DNA of 64,000 bases. It comes from Neoarius graeffei. Lineage: Eukaryota; Chordata; Actinopteri; Siluriformes; Ariidae. Made by a program: the position numbers and the translations under genes. Shown here piece by piece: positions 11,165 to 23,048 of the stretch; position 1 is the stretch's first letter, and the number at the start of each line of letters is the position of its first letter. The notes below the pieces were generated by a model that was not told where the DNA came from, made no database searches, and saw nothing but the letters and a program-made list of their open reading frames with translations. Where the stretch lies: contig NC_083570.1 in the NCBI RefSeq assembly GCF_027579695.1, positions 8,356,793 to 8,420,792 of the forward strand, read 5' to 3'.

Positions 11165-11528
11165 CATCCATCCATCATCCGTAACCACTTATCCTGTGCA
11201 GGGTCGCTGGCAAGCTGGAGCCTATCCCAGCTGACTACGGGCGAAAGGCGGGGTACACCCTGGACAAGTCGCCAGGTCATCACAGGGCTGACACATAGAC
11301 ACAGACAACCATTCACACTCACACCTACGGTCAATTTAGAGTCACCAGTTAACCTAACCTGCATGTCTTTGGACTGTGGGGGAAACCGGAGCACCCGGAG
11401 GAAACCCACGCGGACACGGGGAGAACAGGCAAACTCCACACAGAAAGGCCCCCGTGAGCCACCGGGCTCAAACCCAGTAGCTTCTTGCTGTGAGGCGACA
11501 GCACTAACCACTACACCACTGTGCTGCC
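11165..11528 (-). mobile_element. SINE (main family), minus strand
   Basis: Near full-length copy. On the minus strand it reads from ggcagcacagtggtgtagtgg (A-box) through the B-box and the bipartite body to a catcc-type tail. The 135-codon minus-strand frame over this element arises from the SINE alone. Confidence 0.85.
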
Positions 11529-12960
11529 ATGAAAACTTAAAATAAAAACCATAATACACCTTTCCTTAACGCTTGGACACACTGAGAAGATCGAACTCTT
11601 TTCCCACAGACTCGACAGCGATGTGGCTTTAATAGCCAATGAACTTTTACCTTTGACTTCAAATCACCAGGGGGGTGAGCAAGAGTGTGGGGGTGGTGGG
11701 CAGGAAGTCTAACAGACTGACTGACCAAAAATTCCCACCAGACCAAGTAGCTTCCTCGATCTAACTTCCTTTCATCTTTCCACTCTGTCACTTTCTTTCT
11801 GGCATTATTTCTTTCCCTCCCTCCCTCCCTCCATCCGATGGCAAAAACACCAAGCAAACAACAGCATGACGATGCCAAGATTCTATTAAGAACTCAAGCC
11901 ATCAAATACAGTTGAGCGAGTGACCCCATTTAAGCCCACTGGAATCAATTCAATAAGGAATCGGGTCAGAAAGAGCAATATATCACGATCACTTCTGGAT
12001 CATGATAATCAGCTCCTGGGGAAAATTTCTGCACTGTGCACAGCGGTTAAGGTTTCTTCTTGTTCCCAACACATCACTATTACCAAGCAGACCAAAGAGT
12101 GCGTTACCAAAGACAGCAAACCTGTCCTCAAGTAAGGAGTATCCTGATGAGCCAAAAGTCGACAAGTTTTGGTTGACCAAGTTTTCCGTGATCAAGGGGT
12201 TTCCACGTTATGTACGGGTTTGATGCAAGAGAAAGAAAGCATGAAACCCAATATTAACGCTCTGACAATAACAGTCAGCCCACAGAGAGCTCTGGTAAGT
12301 TATTTGAAGCATCCACAGCTTGACACTGTTTCACCGAGGTATTTTTATACATGTTTGCTTTCGAGATATATTTTTAATAGTTATTTATACTTGTCTTGGG
12401 AAACAGTTGTGCATTATTTCAAACTCTGACCACTGGTATTTCTGCAGTCTTGGGCTTGGAGCCAGTAGGGTCAGGGTGGTGAGATGTCACTGGGAAACTC
12501 CATCTGTCACACCGTCCAGAGACAAGAAAACAAGTGCAGCCAGTATGCATCGGCACCAACGACCTCTTTACAGCATGTTGGAGAGATCGAAAGAGAAAGG
12601 GAGACAGGAACAATTGTAAAACATCGAAGGAGATCACAGCAGGGCATGATCGCACGCTGGAGGTGTGTCGGGGGAGGGGCTCTTTTCACACAGAGCCCAT
12701 TTCCTGAAACACGACCAACACTGGAGTCTGTTGCGTTTCCAGTTAGGCTGTTATTTCAAGCAGTGCATCCTGAAGCACAATCCTGTGACCTCAGCGTTTC
12801 CAGAATTCCTCCGACACAAGGTTATTCTTTTATCTTTTTTAAATAACCCCCTGCTTGAATAGCAAACCCGTGTGATAAGTGGTGTTGGACACATTAAATA
12901 AAATACACCAAAAACGTTTAACACTCAAAGGGACAAAAATAATCAATAACAGAAATAAAA
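11529..12960. other. Unassigned non-coding DNA
   Basis: No recognisable exon or repeat family. A (CCCT)n-like tract lies near 11815-11832. Short overlapping open frames near 12000-12860 lack any domain. Confidence 0.4.
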
Positions 12961-12975
12961 AACAAACCAACTTGA

Positions 12976-13374
12976 ATCCGAGATATGCTGGAGATGCGAG
13001 AGGAGTAGAGGAACACTTTTACACATGCTGTATGAACGTGAAATGACAAAACCTATGGGAAAGAATATTATTATTCATTAACAAAGTACTCAGGACAGAT
13101 TTATCTCAGAGCCCCGCTTTATGTATTCTAGGCATAATAACAGAGGGAGTAGAGTTATTATCCCAGCAAACTCAGTGGTGGAGGGTGGCCCTGATTACGG
13201 GATGTAGGATTGTTCTCAGACGCTGGAAGTCAAAAAGTGTTATCCCATTTAATGAATGGATGGGAGAAATGACCAAAATAGCCAGCTATGAACAATTGAT
13301 TTTTAGGCTGAACAATAGGGAGGAGGTATTTATGAAAATATGTGGTCCATACATGAATTTCATACTAGGTAGTT
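12976..13374 (+). pseudogene. C-terminal end of L1-type ORF2
   Basis: Translation around 13185-13374 gives ALITGCRIVLRRWKS...WMGEMTKIASYEQLIFRL...EEVFMKICGPYMNFI. This matches the conserved tail of fish L1/Tx1-type ORF2 proteins (arginine/tryptophan helix, 'W..EM', then 'F...WGP.L.F'). Upstream, a Cys/His stretch with frame disruption (near 13010-13050) precedes it, as in the usual C-terminal region. The endonuclease and reverse transcriptase are absent because of 5' truncation. It is not functional. Confidence 0.7.
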
Positions 13375-13521
13375 GATTGGAGTAGCTATACTGATGGATT
13401 TTCATGTAAACAATAAACCATGTCTGGATTGTGAATGTATTGTGAATCTTGTGTAATTATTTCTATTTATTTCTGTGTCCATATTAGTTGAATTTGTGCA
13501 AGTGTCTCTGTATGAGTAATA

Positions 13522-15126
13522 CAACCCCGATTCCAAAAAAGTTGGGATAAAGTACAAATTGTAAATAAAAACGGAATGCAATGATGTGGAAGCTTCAAAA
13601 TTCCATATTTTATTCAGAATAGAACATAGATGACATATCAAATGTTTAAACTGAGAAAATGTATCATTTAAAGAGAAAAATTAGGTGATTTTAAATTTCA
13701 TGACAACAACACATCTCAAAAAAGTTGGGACAAGGCCATGTTTACCACTGTGAGACATCCCCTTTTCTCTTTACAACAGTCTGTAAACGTCTGGGGACTG
13801 AGGAGACAAGTTGCTCAAGTTTAGGGATAGGAATGTTAACCCATTCTTGTCTAATGTAGGATTCTAGTTGCTCAACTGTCTTAGGTCTTTTTTGTCGTAT
13901 CTTCCGTTTTACGATGCGCCAAATGTTTTCTATGGGTGAAAGATCTGGACTGCAGGCTGGCCAGTTCAGTACCCGGACCCTTCTTCTACGCAGCCATGAT
14001 GCTGTAATTGATGCAGTATGTGGTTTGGCATTGTCATGTTGGAAAATGCAAGGTCTTCCCTGAAAGAGACGTCGTCTGGATGGGAGCATATGTTGCTCTA
14101 GAACCTGGATATACCTTTCAGCACTGATGGTGTCTTTCCAGATGTGTAAGCTGCCCATGCCACACGCCCTAATGCAACCCCATACCATCAGAGATGCAGG
14201 CTTCTGAACCGAGCGCTGATGATAACTTGGGTCGTCCTTCTCCTCTTTAGTCCGAATGACACTGCGTCCCTGATTTCCATAAAGAACTTCAAATTTTGAT
14301 TCGTCTGACCACAGAACAGTTTTCCACTTTGCCACAGTCCATTTTAAATGAGCCTTGGCCCTGAGAAGACGTCTGCGCTTCTGGATCATGTTTAGATACG
14401 GCTTCTTCTTTGAACTATAGAGTTTTAGCTGGCAACGGCGGATGGCACGGTGAATTGTGTTCACAGATAATGTTCTCTGGAAATATTCCTGAGCCCATTT
14501 TGTGATTTCCAATACAGAAGCATGCCTGTATGTGATGCAGTGCCGTCTAAGGGCCCGAAGATCACGGGCACCCAGTATGGCTTTCCAGCCTTGACCCTTA
14601 CGCACAGAGATTCTTCCAGATTCTCTGAATCTTTTGATGATATTATGCACTGTAGATGATGATGTGTTCAAACTCTTTGCAATTTTACACTGTCGAACTC
14701 CTTTCTGATATTGCTCCACTATTTGTCGGCGCAGAATTAGAGGGATTGGTGATCCTCTTCCCATCTTTACTTCTGAGAGCCGCTGCCACTCCAAGATGCT
14801 CTTTTTATACCCAGTCATGTTAATGACCTATTGCCAATTGACCTAATGAGTTGCAGTTTGGTCCTCCAGCTGTTCCTTTTTTGTACCTTTAACTTTTCCA
14901 GCCTCTTATTGCCCCTGTCCCAACTTTTTTGAGATGTGTTGCTGTCATGAAATTTCAAATGAGCCAATATTTGGCATGAAATTTCAAAATGTCTCACTTT
15001 CGACATTTGATATGTTGTCTATGTTCTATTGTGAATACAGTATCAGTTTTTGAGATTTGTAAATTATTGCATTCCGTTTTTATTTACAATTTGTACTTTG
15101 TCCCAACTTTTTTTGAATAGGGGTTG
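13522..15126 (-). mobile_element. Tc1-like transposon, copy 1 (open transposase)
   Basis: 1605 bp between TA at 13520-13521 and TA at 15127-15128, with ends caaccccgattccaaaaaag and its complement. Each end holds two copies of an aaaaaagttgggacaa-like motif, one terminal and one about 190 bp inside (near 13536 and 13718 on the left, 14930 and 15105 on the right). This is the IR/DR arrangement known from Sleeping Beauty-type elements. A second copy of identical length is at 36805-38409. Confidence 0.95.
13742..14818 (-). CDS. Tc1-like transposase, DD34E
   Basis: Uninterrupted 358-codon frame for a cut-and-paste transposase acting in the nucleus on its own inverted repeats. An N-terminal helix-turn-helix pair (about residues 20-65, including [16 protein letters not shown]) binds DNA. 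The RNase-H-fold catalytic triad is Asp172 (WSDESKF), Asp262 ([11 protein letters not shown]) and Glu297 (SPIENIW), with 34 residues between the last two. The biological start is more likely Met19 (MGRGSP, 14764), giving 340 residues, the usual Tc1 length; the upstream ATG overlaps a small open frame. It differs from the copy at 37113 by about 14 residues by eye, including WGCIRACG where copy 2 has WGCISPCG. The catalytic residues are all present, so activity is possible but unproven. Confidence 0.93.
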   Translation of the reverse strand: MTGYKKSILEWQRLSEVKMGRGSPIPLILRRQIVEQYQKGVRQCKIAKSLNTSSSTVHNIIKRFRESGRISVRKGQGWKAILGARDLRALRRHCITYRHASVLEITKWAQEYFQRTLSVNTIHRAIRRCQLKLYSSKKKPYLNMIQKRRRLLRAKAHLKWTVAKWKTVLWSDESKFEVLYGNQGRSVIRTKEEKDDPSYHQRSVQKPASLMVWGCIRACGMGSLHIWKDTISAERYIQVLEQHMLPSRRRLFQGRPCIFQHDNAKPHTASITASWLRRRRVRVLNWPACSPDLSPIENIWRIVKRKIRQKRPKTVEQLESYIRQEWVNIPIPKLEQLVSSVPRRLQTVVKRKGDVSQW

Positions 15127-15185
15127 TATTTTCCTTTGTTTTTTGTTTCTTTTTTTCCTCCTTTGGGGGGGTTCCAATTAGGCAG

Positions 15186-15788
15186 CTGGGCCATAGAAGG
15201 TTCACGCTGCACGCTGCACGCTACACGCGTGTAAAGAAAAGTGGACAAACGTAGCATGACTTGCTCTGGGCCATAGAATGGCGTTCACGTTGCACGCTGC
15301 ACACTTCACGCGTGAAGCGTGAAATGAACATGCACACTTTTTTCTAGGCGTGAAGATGGAAATTCCAGTCAATGCATGCGGTCACCGCCGCGCCAGCCAA
15401 TCAGAACGGGTCTAGGGAGATAACTCTATGCTTTCAGGGGAAAACTTCAGAAAAAATATAATTGAATGGTATAATTGAAAAATAGTTCTTCATCGGGATT
15501 GTCAAGCAGATTATAGAATGTTCGGTGAAATTCACCACGGGTTTCTCTCAGAAGGAAGTGTTCTCGGCTCCAAATTCTGTTCCTTTTTCTCTTCCTCTGT
15601 CTCAGTAAAAGCAGAATGAGGCAATCGTCGTCATCCGAAGAGTCCATATTGTTGGTTACTCGGTCAAAGTAGAACAGACACAACACGTGAACATCCAAGC
15701 ATGAAGTTTAATGGCCCAGGGTCCGGTTCTTCACGTGAACGTGTAGCGTGTAGCGTGCAGCATGCAGCGTGAACCTTCTATGGCCCAG
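15186..15788 (-). mobile_element. Harbinger-type element with GGGCCATAG ends
   Basis: Ends ctgggccatagaaggttcac and the complement are flanked by cag at 15183-15185 and 15789-15791. Sub-terminal gcacgctgcacgctacacg repeats mirror each other. A 3-bp target duplication plus a Harbinger-like N-terminal coding remnant support PIF/Harbinger. It is inserted in the 3' UTR of the L1-type LINE. Confidence 0.75.
15450..15647 (-). pseudogene. Harbinger transposase N-terminal fragment
   Basis: The frame from MDSSDDDDCLILLLLRQRKR through a WSREHFLLRETRGEFHRTF segment to LLDNPDEELFFNY resembles the start of HARBI1-like nucleases: an acidic/leucine stretch, an Arg/Lys run, then an aromatic 'RE.GEFH.T...L..D...FFNY' block. 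It stops after about 65 residues, before any catalytic aspartate. It is therefore a remnant kept in a deletion derivative. The assignment is from motif memory. Confidence 0.55.
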
Positions 15789-15906
15789 CAGCCTTATGTT
15801 ATTCTGTTCTTGTCGTCGTTCAGGTTCGTGTATGTTGATTCTTATGTTGTGTTGTTGAAAAGCAATAAAAAGTGAATTACAAAAAAAAAACCAACAAACC
15901 AACTTG

Positions 15907-16757
15907 TTAAATTCAACGAGTCTCTCGTGACTGGGCTCGGGCTCAGATTATTCTTCAAGCGTGTAAACAATGCAGCACGTTTTGTTGGATAACCGAATCC
16001 CTGAAGCCGACGTCAGTCTCGCTGCCGGAAAGCAGCCAGAGACAAACCGGACGAAGTGACGTTTCTCGCTCCACGTCATCTGGTTACGACACAAACCTGA
16101 ATAAATTACCTTCCTCTCTAAAGTCAACAGCAGAGCCACACGACTGGGTTTCGCTCGAGCTCAGAGTTTCAGCTGCCAAATTGGACTCTTGCAGTTAAGC
16201 TGTTTTTAACGATGCTTGGGAAAAAGCCAAAAACCTCAGGTATTTGTTTCATTCTTTATCCCCACATCATTCCTGTCTGTTTCCTTTTCTTTTACGCAAG
16301 AAATCTTACTTTCAAAGAAACTGTGATCTGAATTAATTAGCACTAAATCGCACATAAAGGTAACTCCAAGGCCTCTGGTCTGCTAAAACAGTTAGTGCTG
16401 TCTCTAAAGAAGGGGGTGGGGGGGATGAGAGAGAGAGATTTCTGATCAAGTTTTATAACCCTGTTGTTTTAGTGTTAAACGGATGAATGATTTGGTGTGA
16501 AACCTGTACTTCCTGTTGTTGGGATTACACCCCAGCACCTTCACCTTGGTAAAAGACGCATGTTGGGTATTTCATCACAAGGGTAAATGTGACACGACAT
16601 GTACCCTGGTGGTTCAACCTGTTGGATGTGCAATGTGACCCATTTCACAGGAGAAAGAGGAAGCTCGAGTTCTAGTCCCATGCTGGAAAGGGTCAGAGGA
16701 CAGAAAAGAGCAGCACATCAGCCGACTCCAACACCACAATTAACCCTGTCCTGACTT
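15907..16757. other. Unassigned non-coding DNA
   Basis: Unique-looking sequence ahead of the 60-bp satellite; no exon is recognised. CA and TA runs at about 16759-16783 mark the edge of the satellite. Confidence 0.4.
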
Positions 16758-16794
16758 AACACACACACACACACATATATATACATACAGAGAG

Positions 16795-19700
16795 AGAGAT
16801 CACCTGCACAAGTGCTCGTTAATCTAATCAAACCCCAACACCACAGTTGCAGTATCACCTGAATGAGCACTCGTTAATCAAATCAAACCCCAACACCACA
16901 GTTGCAGTATCACCTGTACGAGCACTCGTTAATCAAATCAATCCCCGACACCAGAGTTACAGTATCACCTGTACGAGCGCTCGTTAATCTAATCAACCCC
17001 CAAAACCACAGAGTTACAGTATCACCTGTACGAGCGCTCGTTAATCTAATCAACCCCTACACCACAGAGTTACAGTATCACCACCTGTACGAGCGCTCGT
17101 TAATCTAATCAACCCCCGACACCACAGAGTTACAGTATCACCACCTGCACAAGCACTCATTAATCCAATCAACCCAAGACACCACAGTTACAGTATCACC
17201 ACCTATACGAGCGCTCGTTAATCCAATCAATCCCCAACACAACACAGTTACAGTATCACCACCTGTACGAGCACTCGTTAATCTAATCAACCCCCGACAC
17301 CAGAGTTACAGTATCACCACCTGTACGAGCACTCGTTAATCCAATCAACCCAAGACACCACAGAGTTACAGTATCACCACCTGTACGAGCACTCGTTAAT
17401 CCAATCAACCCCCGACACCACAGAGTTACAGTATCACCACCTGCACAAGCACTCGTTAATCTAATCAACCCCCGACACCACAGAGTTACAGTATCACCAC
17501 CTGCACGAGCACTCTTTAATCCAATCAACCCAAGACACCAGAGTTACAGTATCACCACCTGTATGAGCGCTCGTTAATCCAATCAATCCCCAACACAACA
17601 CAGTTACAGTATCACCACCTGTACGAGCACTCGTTAATCTAATCAACCCCTGACACCAGAGTTACAGTATCACCACCTGTACGAGCACTCATTAATCCAA
17701 TCAACCCAAGACACCACAGAGTTACAGTATCAACACCTGTACGAGCACTCGTTAATCCAATCAACCCAAGACACCACAGTTACAGTATCACCACCTGTAT
17801 GAGTGCTCGTTAATCCAATCAACCCCCGACACCACAGAGTTACAGTATCACCGCCTGTACGAGCGCTCGTTAATCCAATCAACCCCCGACACGACAGAGT
17901 TACAGTATCACTGCCTGTATGAGCACTCGTTAATCCAATCAACCCCCGACACCAGAGTTACAGCATCACCGCCTGTACGAGCACTCATTAATCTAATCAA
18001 CCCCCGACACCACAGAGTTACAGTATCACCACCTGTACGAGCGCTCGTTAAGCCAATCAACCCCCGACACCACAGAGTTACAGTATCACCACCTGTACAA
18101 GCGCTCGTTAATCCAACCAACCCAAGACACCACAGAGTTACAGTATCACCACCTGTACGAGCACTCGTTAATCTAATCAACCCCCGACACCACAGAGTTA
18201 CAGTATCACCACCTGCACAAGCACTCGTTAATCTAATCAACCCCCGACACCACAGAGTTACAGTATCACCACCTGCACGAGCACTCGTTAATCCAATCAA
18301 CCCAAGACACCACAGAGTTACAGTATCACCACCTGTATGAGCGCTCGTTAATCCAATCAATCCCCAACACAACACAGTTACAGTATCACCACCTGTACGA
18401 GCACTCGTTAATCTAATCAACCCCCGACACCAGAGTTACAGTATCACCACCTGTACGAGCACTCGTTAATCCAATCAACCCAAGACACCACAGAGTTACA
18501 GTATTAACACCTGTATGAGCACTCATTAATCCAATAAATCCCCAACACAACAGAGTCACAGTATCACCACCCGTATGAGCGCTCGTTAATCCAATCAATC
18601 CCCAACATCACAGAGTTACAGTATCACCACCTGTACGAGTGCGTGTTAATCTAATCAAACCCCAACATCACAGAGTTACAGTATCACCACATGTACGAGG
18701 GCTTGTTAATCTAATCAAACCCCAACATCACAGAGTTACAGTACCATCACCTGTACACGCGCTCGTTAATCTAATCAATCCCTGACACCAGAGTTACAGT
18801 ATCACTACCTGTACAAGCAATCATCAATCTAATCCCCAACACCACAGTTACAGTATGACCACCTGTACGAGCACTCGTTAATCTAATCAATCCCCAACCT
18901 CAGTTACAGTATCACCACCCATATGAGAAATTGTTAATGTAATCAATCCCCAACATAAGAGTTACAGTACTACCGCATGTGTGAGTGCTCATTAATCTAA
19001 TCAATCCCCAACATCAGAGTTACAGTATCACCACCTATACAAGTGTCTGTTAATCTAATCAATCCCCAATGTCAGAGTTACAGTGTCACCACATATATGA
19101 GCACTCGTTAATATAATCAATCCCCAACGTCAGTCACAGTACCATCACCTATACAAGTGCTTATTAATCTAATCAAACCCCAACATCACAGAGTTACAGT
19201 ATCACCAATACGAGCGCTCGTTAATCTAATCAACCCCCACCATAGTTACAGTATCACCACCTATATGAACACTAATCTAATCAATCCCCAATGTCACATA
19301 GTTACAGTACCATTACCTATACGACAGCTCATTAATCTAATCAAACCCCAACATCACAGAGTTACAGTATCACCACCTATATGACCGCACGTCAATCTAA
19401 TCAATCCCCAACATCACAGAGTTACAGTATCACCACCTATATGAGCGCTTGTTAATCTAATCAACCCCCAACATCACAGTTACAGTATCACCACCTATAT
19501 GAGCACTCATTAATTTAATCAATCCCCAACATTACAAAGTTACAGTATCACCACCTATATGAGCGCACGTCAATGTAATCAACCCTCAACATCACAGAGT
19601 TACAGTATTACCACCTATACGAGAGCTCATTAATATAATCAATCCCCAACATCAGAGTTACAGTACCACCACCTATGAGAGCTCGTTAATCTAATCAATC

Positions 19701-20206
19701 CCCAACATCAGAGTTACAGTATCACCACCTATACGAGAGCTCGTTAATCTAATCAATCCCCAACATCACAGAGTTACAGTATCACCACCTGTACGAGAGC
19801 TCGTTAATCTAATCAATCCCCATCATCACAGAGTTACAGTATCACCACCTGTACGAGAGCTCGTTAATCTAATCAATCCCCAACATCACAGTTACAGTAT
19901 TCACCACCTGTACGAGAGCTCGTTAATCTAATCTATCCCCAACATCACAGTTACAGTATTCACCACCTGTACGAGAGCTCGTTAATCTAATCTATCCCCA
20001 ACATCACAGTTACAGTATCACCACCTGTACGAGAGCTCGTTAATCTAATCAATCCCCATCACAGAGTTACAGTATCACCACCTATACGAGCGCTCGTTAA
20101 TCTAATCAATCCCCAACATCACAGAGTTACAGTATCACCACCTATACGAGCGCTCGTTAATCTAATCAATCCCCAACATCACAGAGTTACAGTATCACCA
20201 CATATA
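16795..20206. repeat. 60-bp minisatellite, roughly 57 units
   Basis: Units of about 56-60 bp contain cgagcgctcgttaatc, aatcaacccccgacacca and agagttacagtatcacc. The centre (17000-18600) is most uniform; both ends are more diverged and vary in length. The 60-bp form keeps frame, so the minus strand gives long open frames repeating GLTSARTGGDTVTLWC. Mutations every few units and irregular unit length argue against a protein gene. A short palindromic core, gagcgctc, recurs in many units. Confidence 0.95.
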
Positions 20207-21882
20207 TGTCTGCTTGTTAAAATGTTGTTAAATAAATAAAACAAACAAATAAATACATTGATGTGAATAAGAGAACCTCGAAAGAACCTGAGTACTTCAG
20301 GAACAAAATCGTCCATGATTTGGGAATTTTTTTCATGGCATTCCCAAACTTTTCCAGAGCTGCACATGAACCCTAGATTTAATAACGAACTTAAATTATG
20401 GTTTAATTCTAAATAAATTAGCTCAGTGACTTAGAAATAAAGTTCTTAATTTCCCTGAGGGAACCCTCCCAAAGGGATCAATAAAGTTTTATCTAATCTA
20501 ATCTGCTCCTGAAAACACATTGGAAGATCTAAAAAAAAAAAAAAAAAAAGTTATGTAGCTCATTTAATACTTTTTTTTTAGATCACAATCATAATATTCT
20601 ATAAATTTCTATCCATCCAAATATTTTATTTAATTTCAATTTCTATTGAAATCAAATACAATATTTAAAAATTTAAGTCATTAAACTTCAAAGTGTAGGT
20701 TTAGGTCGGTGTAAAATTTAGATTTTACTTTTAAAAGGTACTTAATCCTTCTGATATTAATATTTCGATATATTATATTTTTGTAGAAAGAAAGAAAGAA
20801 ACATCATTAACGATCATGTCTTTCTGTGAGTTGCGTCTCAAACGACGCGGAATCACACTACATAGGGTGCAGAACGCCATTACTGCGCTCACTAAGTAGT
20901 GCACTTACACACACATCAGGCAGCCATTTAAGACTCCGCCCATGACTTTTTCCCCAAAGGACGCTAACGTTAAACGCATCATCTGAAATGCAGTAACAAA
21001 ATCTGAAATAGATCCGTAACGACCTTTAATCACACAAACGGCACCTGTTTGAGATTTGTTTAAAAAAATCACATTTTACAAACAAAAACAAGCAAATAAA
21101 TTCAGCCAGTTTGCTGCATCAACACAGCACAGCACGATCTGCTTGTCAAAGCTGCTGCAGGAGTGAAATCCGACCACACTGAGGGGAATTCAGCCGGACA
21201 CTACATACCTTCTGCTGTCGAGACGAAATTAATCAACAGAAATCAGTCGTAAGGAAAAAAAAATCCGCAACTGAAATTCCCTAGAAATGTTTTAAAACCG
21301 AAAATCCCCAATCTGAAAAACCCAACAACTGGAACTGGGCTCTGCTTCTCCACAGCTCCTGAAAACGCCCCACCCCTTCATCATGATTGGCTGGGCTGTT
21401 CGCGAAGGGTTTCAAACACACAAATATTACTGGGTGCTCTTTCTGTCCGTCAATGTAATCCGTGCATTTCTATTGGTTGCCTCCAAAAATGCCTCACAAA
21501 ACCCGGAAGCCTGATTCTGAAGTAAAACACTGCTCCCTGTTGGCCATTTGATTAACATTAAATGACAAATAATAAATTTAAAAAAACATAAAAATTATAT
21601 TTATTAACGATAATATTTTTGTTCACCTTATAACTGAGTATTGAAATATAAACATATAATACATAAAAGAAACACGATAAACGTGACAGCTGGTGTTAGG
21701 TTAATGCTAAACTTATGAGCTAATCTGACAGGAAATAAAATGAACATAAAAGCTATGAATTCTTGAAAAAATGTCAAATTTGGTAACGTCACACAAATAA
21801 ACAATAGTCTACATAACAGAAATGTGCAACTAAAGAGTATAAATCCATCATCAAACCTGTGTAAATATAATATTCCTTTATA
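20207..21882. other. Unassigned AT-rich DNA
   Basis: No gene is recognised. An A run lies at 20532-20550 and a GAAA run near 20788-20802. A LINE-like 3' tail at 20448-20512 is listed separately. Confidence 0.4.
20448..20512 (+). mobile_element. LINE-like 3' tail (short)
   Basis: The block tttccctgagggaaccctcc followed by gatcaataaagttttatcta and repeated atcta resembles the 3' end of fish CR1/L2/Rex1-type LINEs. It is too short for a firm family call. Confidence 0.4.
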
Positions 21883-21894
21883 TGTTGCTGTAAC

Positions 21895-22263
21895 AAGGCG
21901 GTGGTGTAGTGGTTAGTGCTGTCGCCTCACAGCAAGAAGGTTCTGGGTTCGAGCCCCGTGGCCAGCGAGGGCCTTTCTGTGCGGAGTTTGCATGTTCTCC
22001 CCGTGTCCGCGTGGGTTTCCTCCGGGTGCTCCGGTTTCCCCCACAGTCCAAAGACATGCAGGTTAGGTTAACTGGTGACTCTAAATTGACCGTAGGTGTG
22101 AATGTGAGTGTGAATGGTTGTCTGTGTGTCAGCCCTGTGATGACCTGGCGACTTGTCCAGGGTGTACCCCGCCTTTCGCCCGTAGTCAGCTGGGATAGGC
22201 TCCAGCTTGGCTGCGACCCTGTAGAAGGATAAAGCGGCTACAGATAACGAGATGAGATGAGAT
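21895..22263 (+). mobile_element. SINE (main family), first of three in tandem
   Basis: A-box-like tggtgtagtgg and B-box gggttcgagcccc, then the conserved body and gagatgagatga tail. It is preceded by tgttgctgtaac (21883-21894). Open frames across it are SINE translations. Confidence 0.9.
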
Positions 22264-22267
22264 GTTG

Positions 22268-22628
22268 CGGCACGGTGGTGTCGTGGTTAGTGCTGTCGCC
22301 TCACAGCAAGAAGGTCCGGGTTCGAGCCCCGTGGCCGGCGAGGGCCTTTCTGTGTGGAGTTTGTATGTTCTCCCCGTGTCCGCGTGGGTTTCCTCCGGGT
22401 GCTCCGGTTTCCCCCACAGTCCAAAGACATGCAGGTTAGGTTAACTCGTGACTCTAAATTGACCGTAGGTGTGAATGTGAGTGTGAATGGTTGTCTGTGT
22501 CTATGTGTCAGCCCTGTGATGACCTGGCGACTTGTCCAGGGTGTACCCCGCCTTTCGCCCGTAGTCAGCTGGGATAGGCTCCAGCTTGCCTGCGACCCTG
22601 TAGAACAGGATAAAGTGGCTAGCGATAA
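22268..22628 (+). mobile_element. SINE (main family), second of three in tandem
   Basis: Near full-length, starting cggcacggtggtg. It follows the tail of the first SINE and ends before tgttgctgtaac at 22629-22640. Confidence 0.9.
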
Positions 22629-22640
22629 TGTTGCTGTAAC

Positions 22641-22965
22641 AAGGCGGCACGGTGGTGTAGTGGTTAGCACTGTCGCCTCACAGCAAGAAGGTCCAGGTTT
22701 GAGCCCCGTGGCCGGCGAGGGCCTTTCTGTGTGGAATTTGCATGTTCTCCCCGTGTCCGTGTGGGTTTCCTCCGGGTTTCCTCCAGGTGCTCCGGTTTCC
22801 CCCACAGTCCAAAGACATGATTGTGTGTCTCCATGTGTCAGCCCTGCGATGACCTGGCGACTTGTCCAGGGTGAACCCCACCTCTCACCCATAGTCAGCT
22901 GGGATCGGCTCCAGTTTGCCTGTGACCCTGTAGAACAGGATAAGCGGCTACAGGTAATGGATGGA
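22641..22965 (+). mobile_element. SINE (main family), third of three in tandem
   Basis: Full 5' end with internal deletion: the gttaggttaactggtgactc block is missing and cctccgggttt is duplicated. The tail is ggtaatggatgga. It lies between tgttgctgtaac at 22629-22640 and at 22966-22977, a 12-bp target duplication. Confidence 0.9.
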
Positions 22966-23048
22966 TGTTGCTGTAACTTTTTCATCACTATTTCACTCTA
23001 AAGTGGACAAATTCACAATTACAGGAAAGAAAACAAGAATCTGCTGCA

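Larger units (their letters stand above)
12975..15892 (+). mobile_element. 5'-truncated L1-type LINE with two nested insertions
   Basis: The insertion is bounded by the 14-bp duplication aacaaaccaacttg at 12961-12974 and 15893-15906. It ends in gcaataaaaagtgaattac plus an A run, a typical L1 3' end. The LINE itself consists of 12975-13519, 15129-15182 and 15792-15892. Its 3' UTR has been split by a Tc1-like transposon (13522-15126) and a Harbinger fragment (15186-15788). About 700 bp of LINE remains, so it was strongly 5'-truncated on arrival. Confidence 0.85.

Noticed and set aside
17908-18420. 170-codon frame with repeating GLTSARTGGDTVTLWC
   Set aside because: It is a translation of the 60-bp minisatellite; units with indels or stops interrupt it repeatedly.
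22287-23001. Open frames of 215 and 233 codons on both strands
   Set aside because: They span tandem SINE copies, and the same peptide words appear at every SINE in the window.
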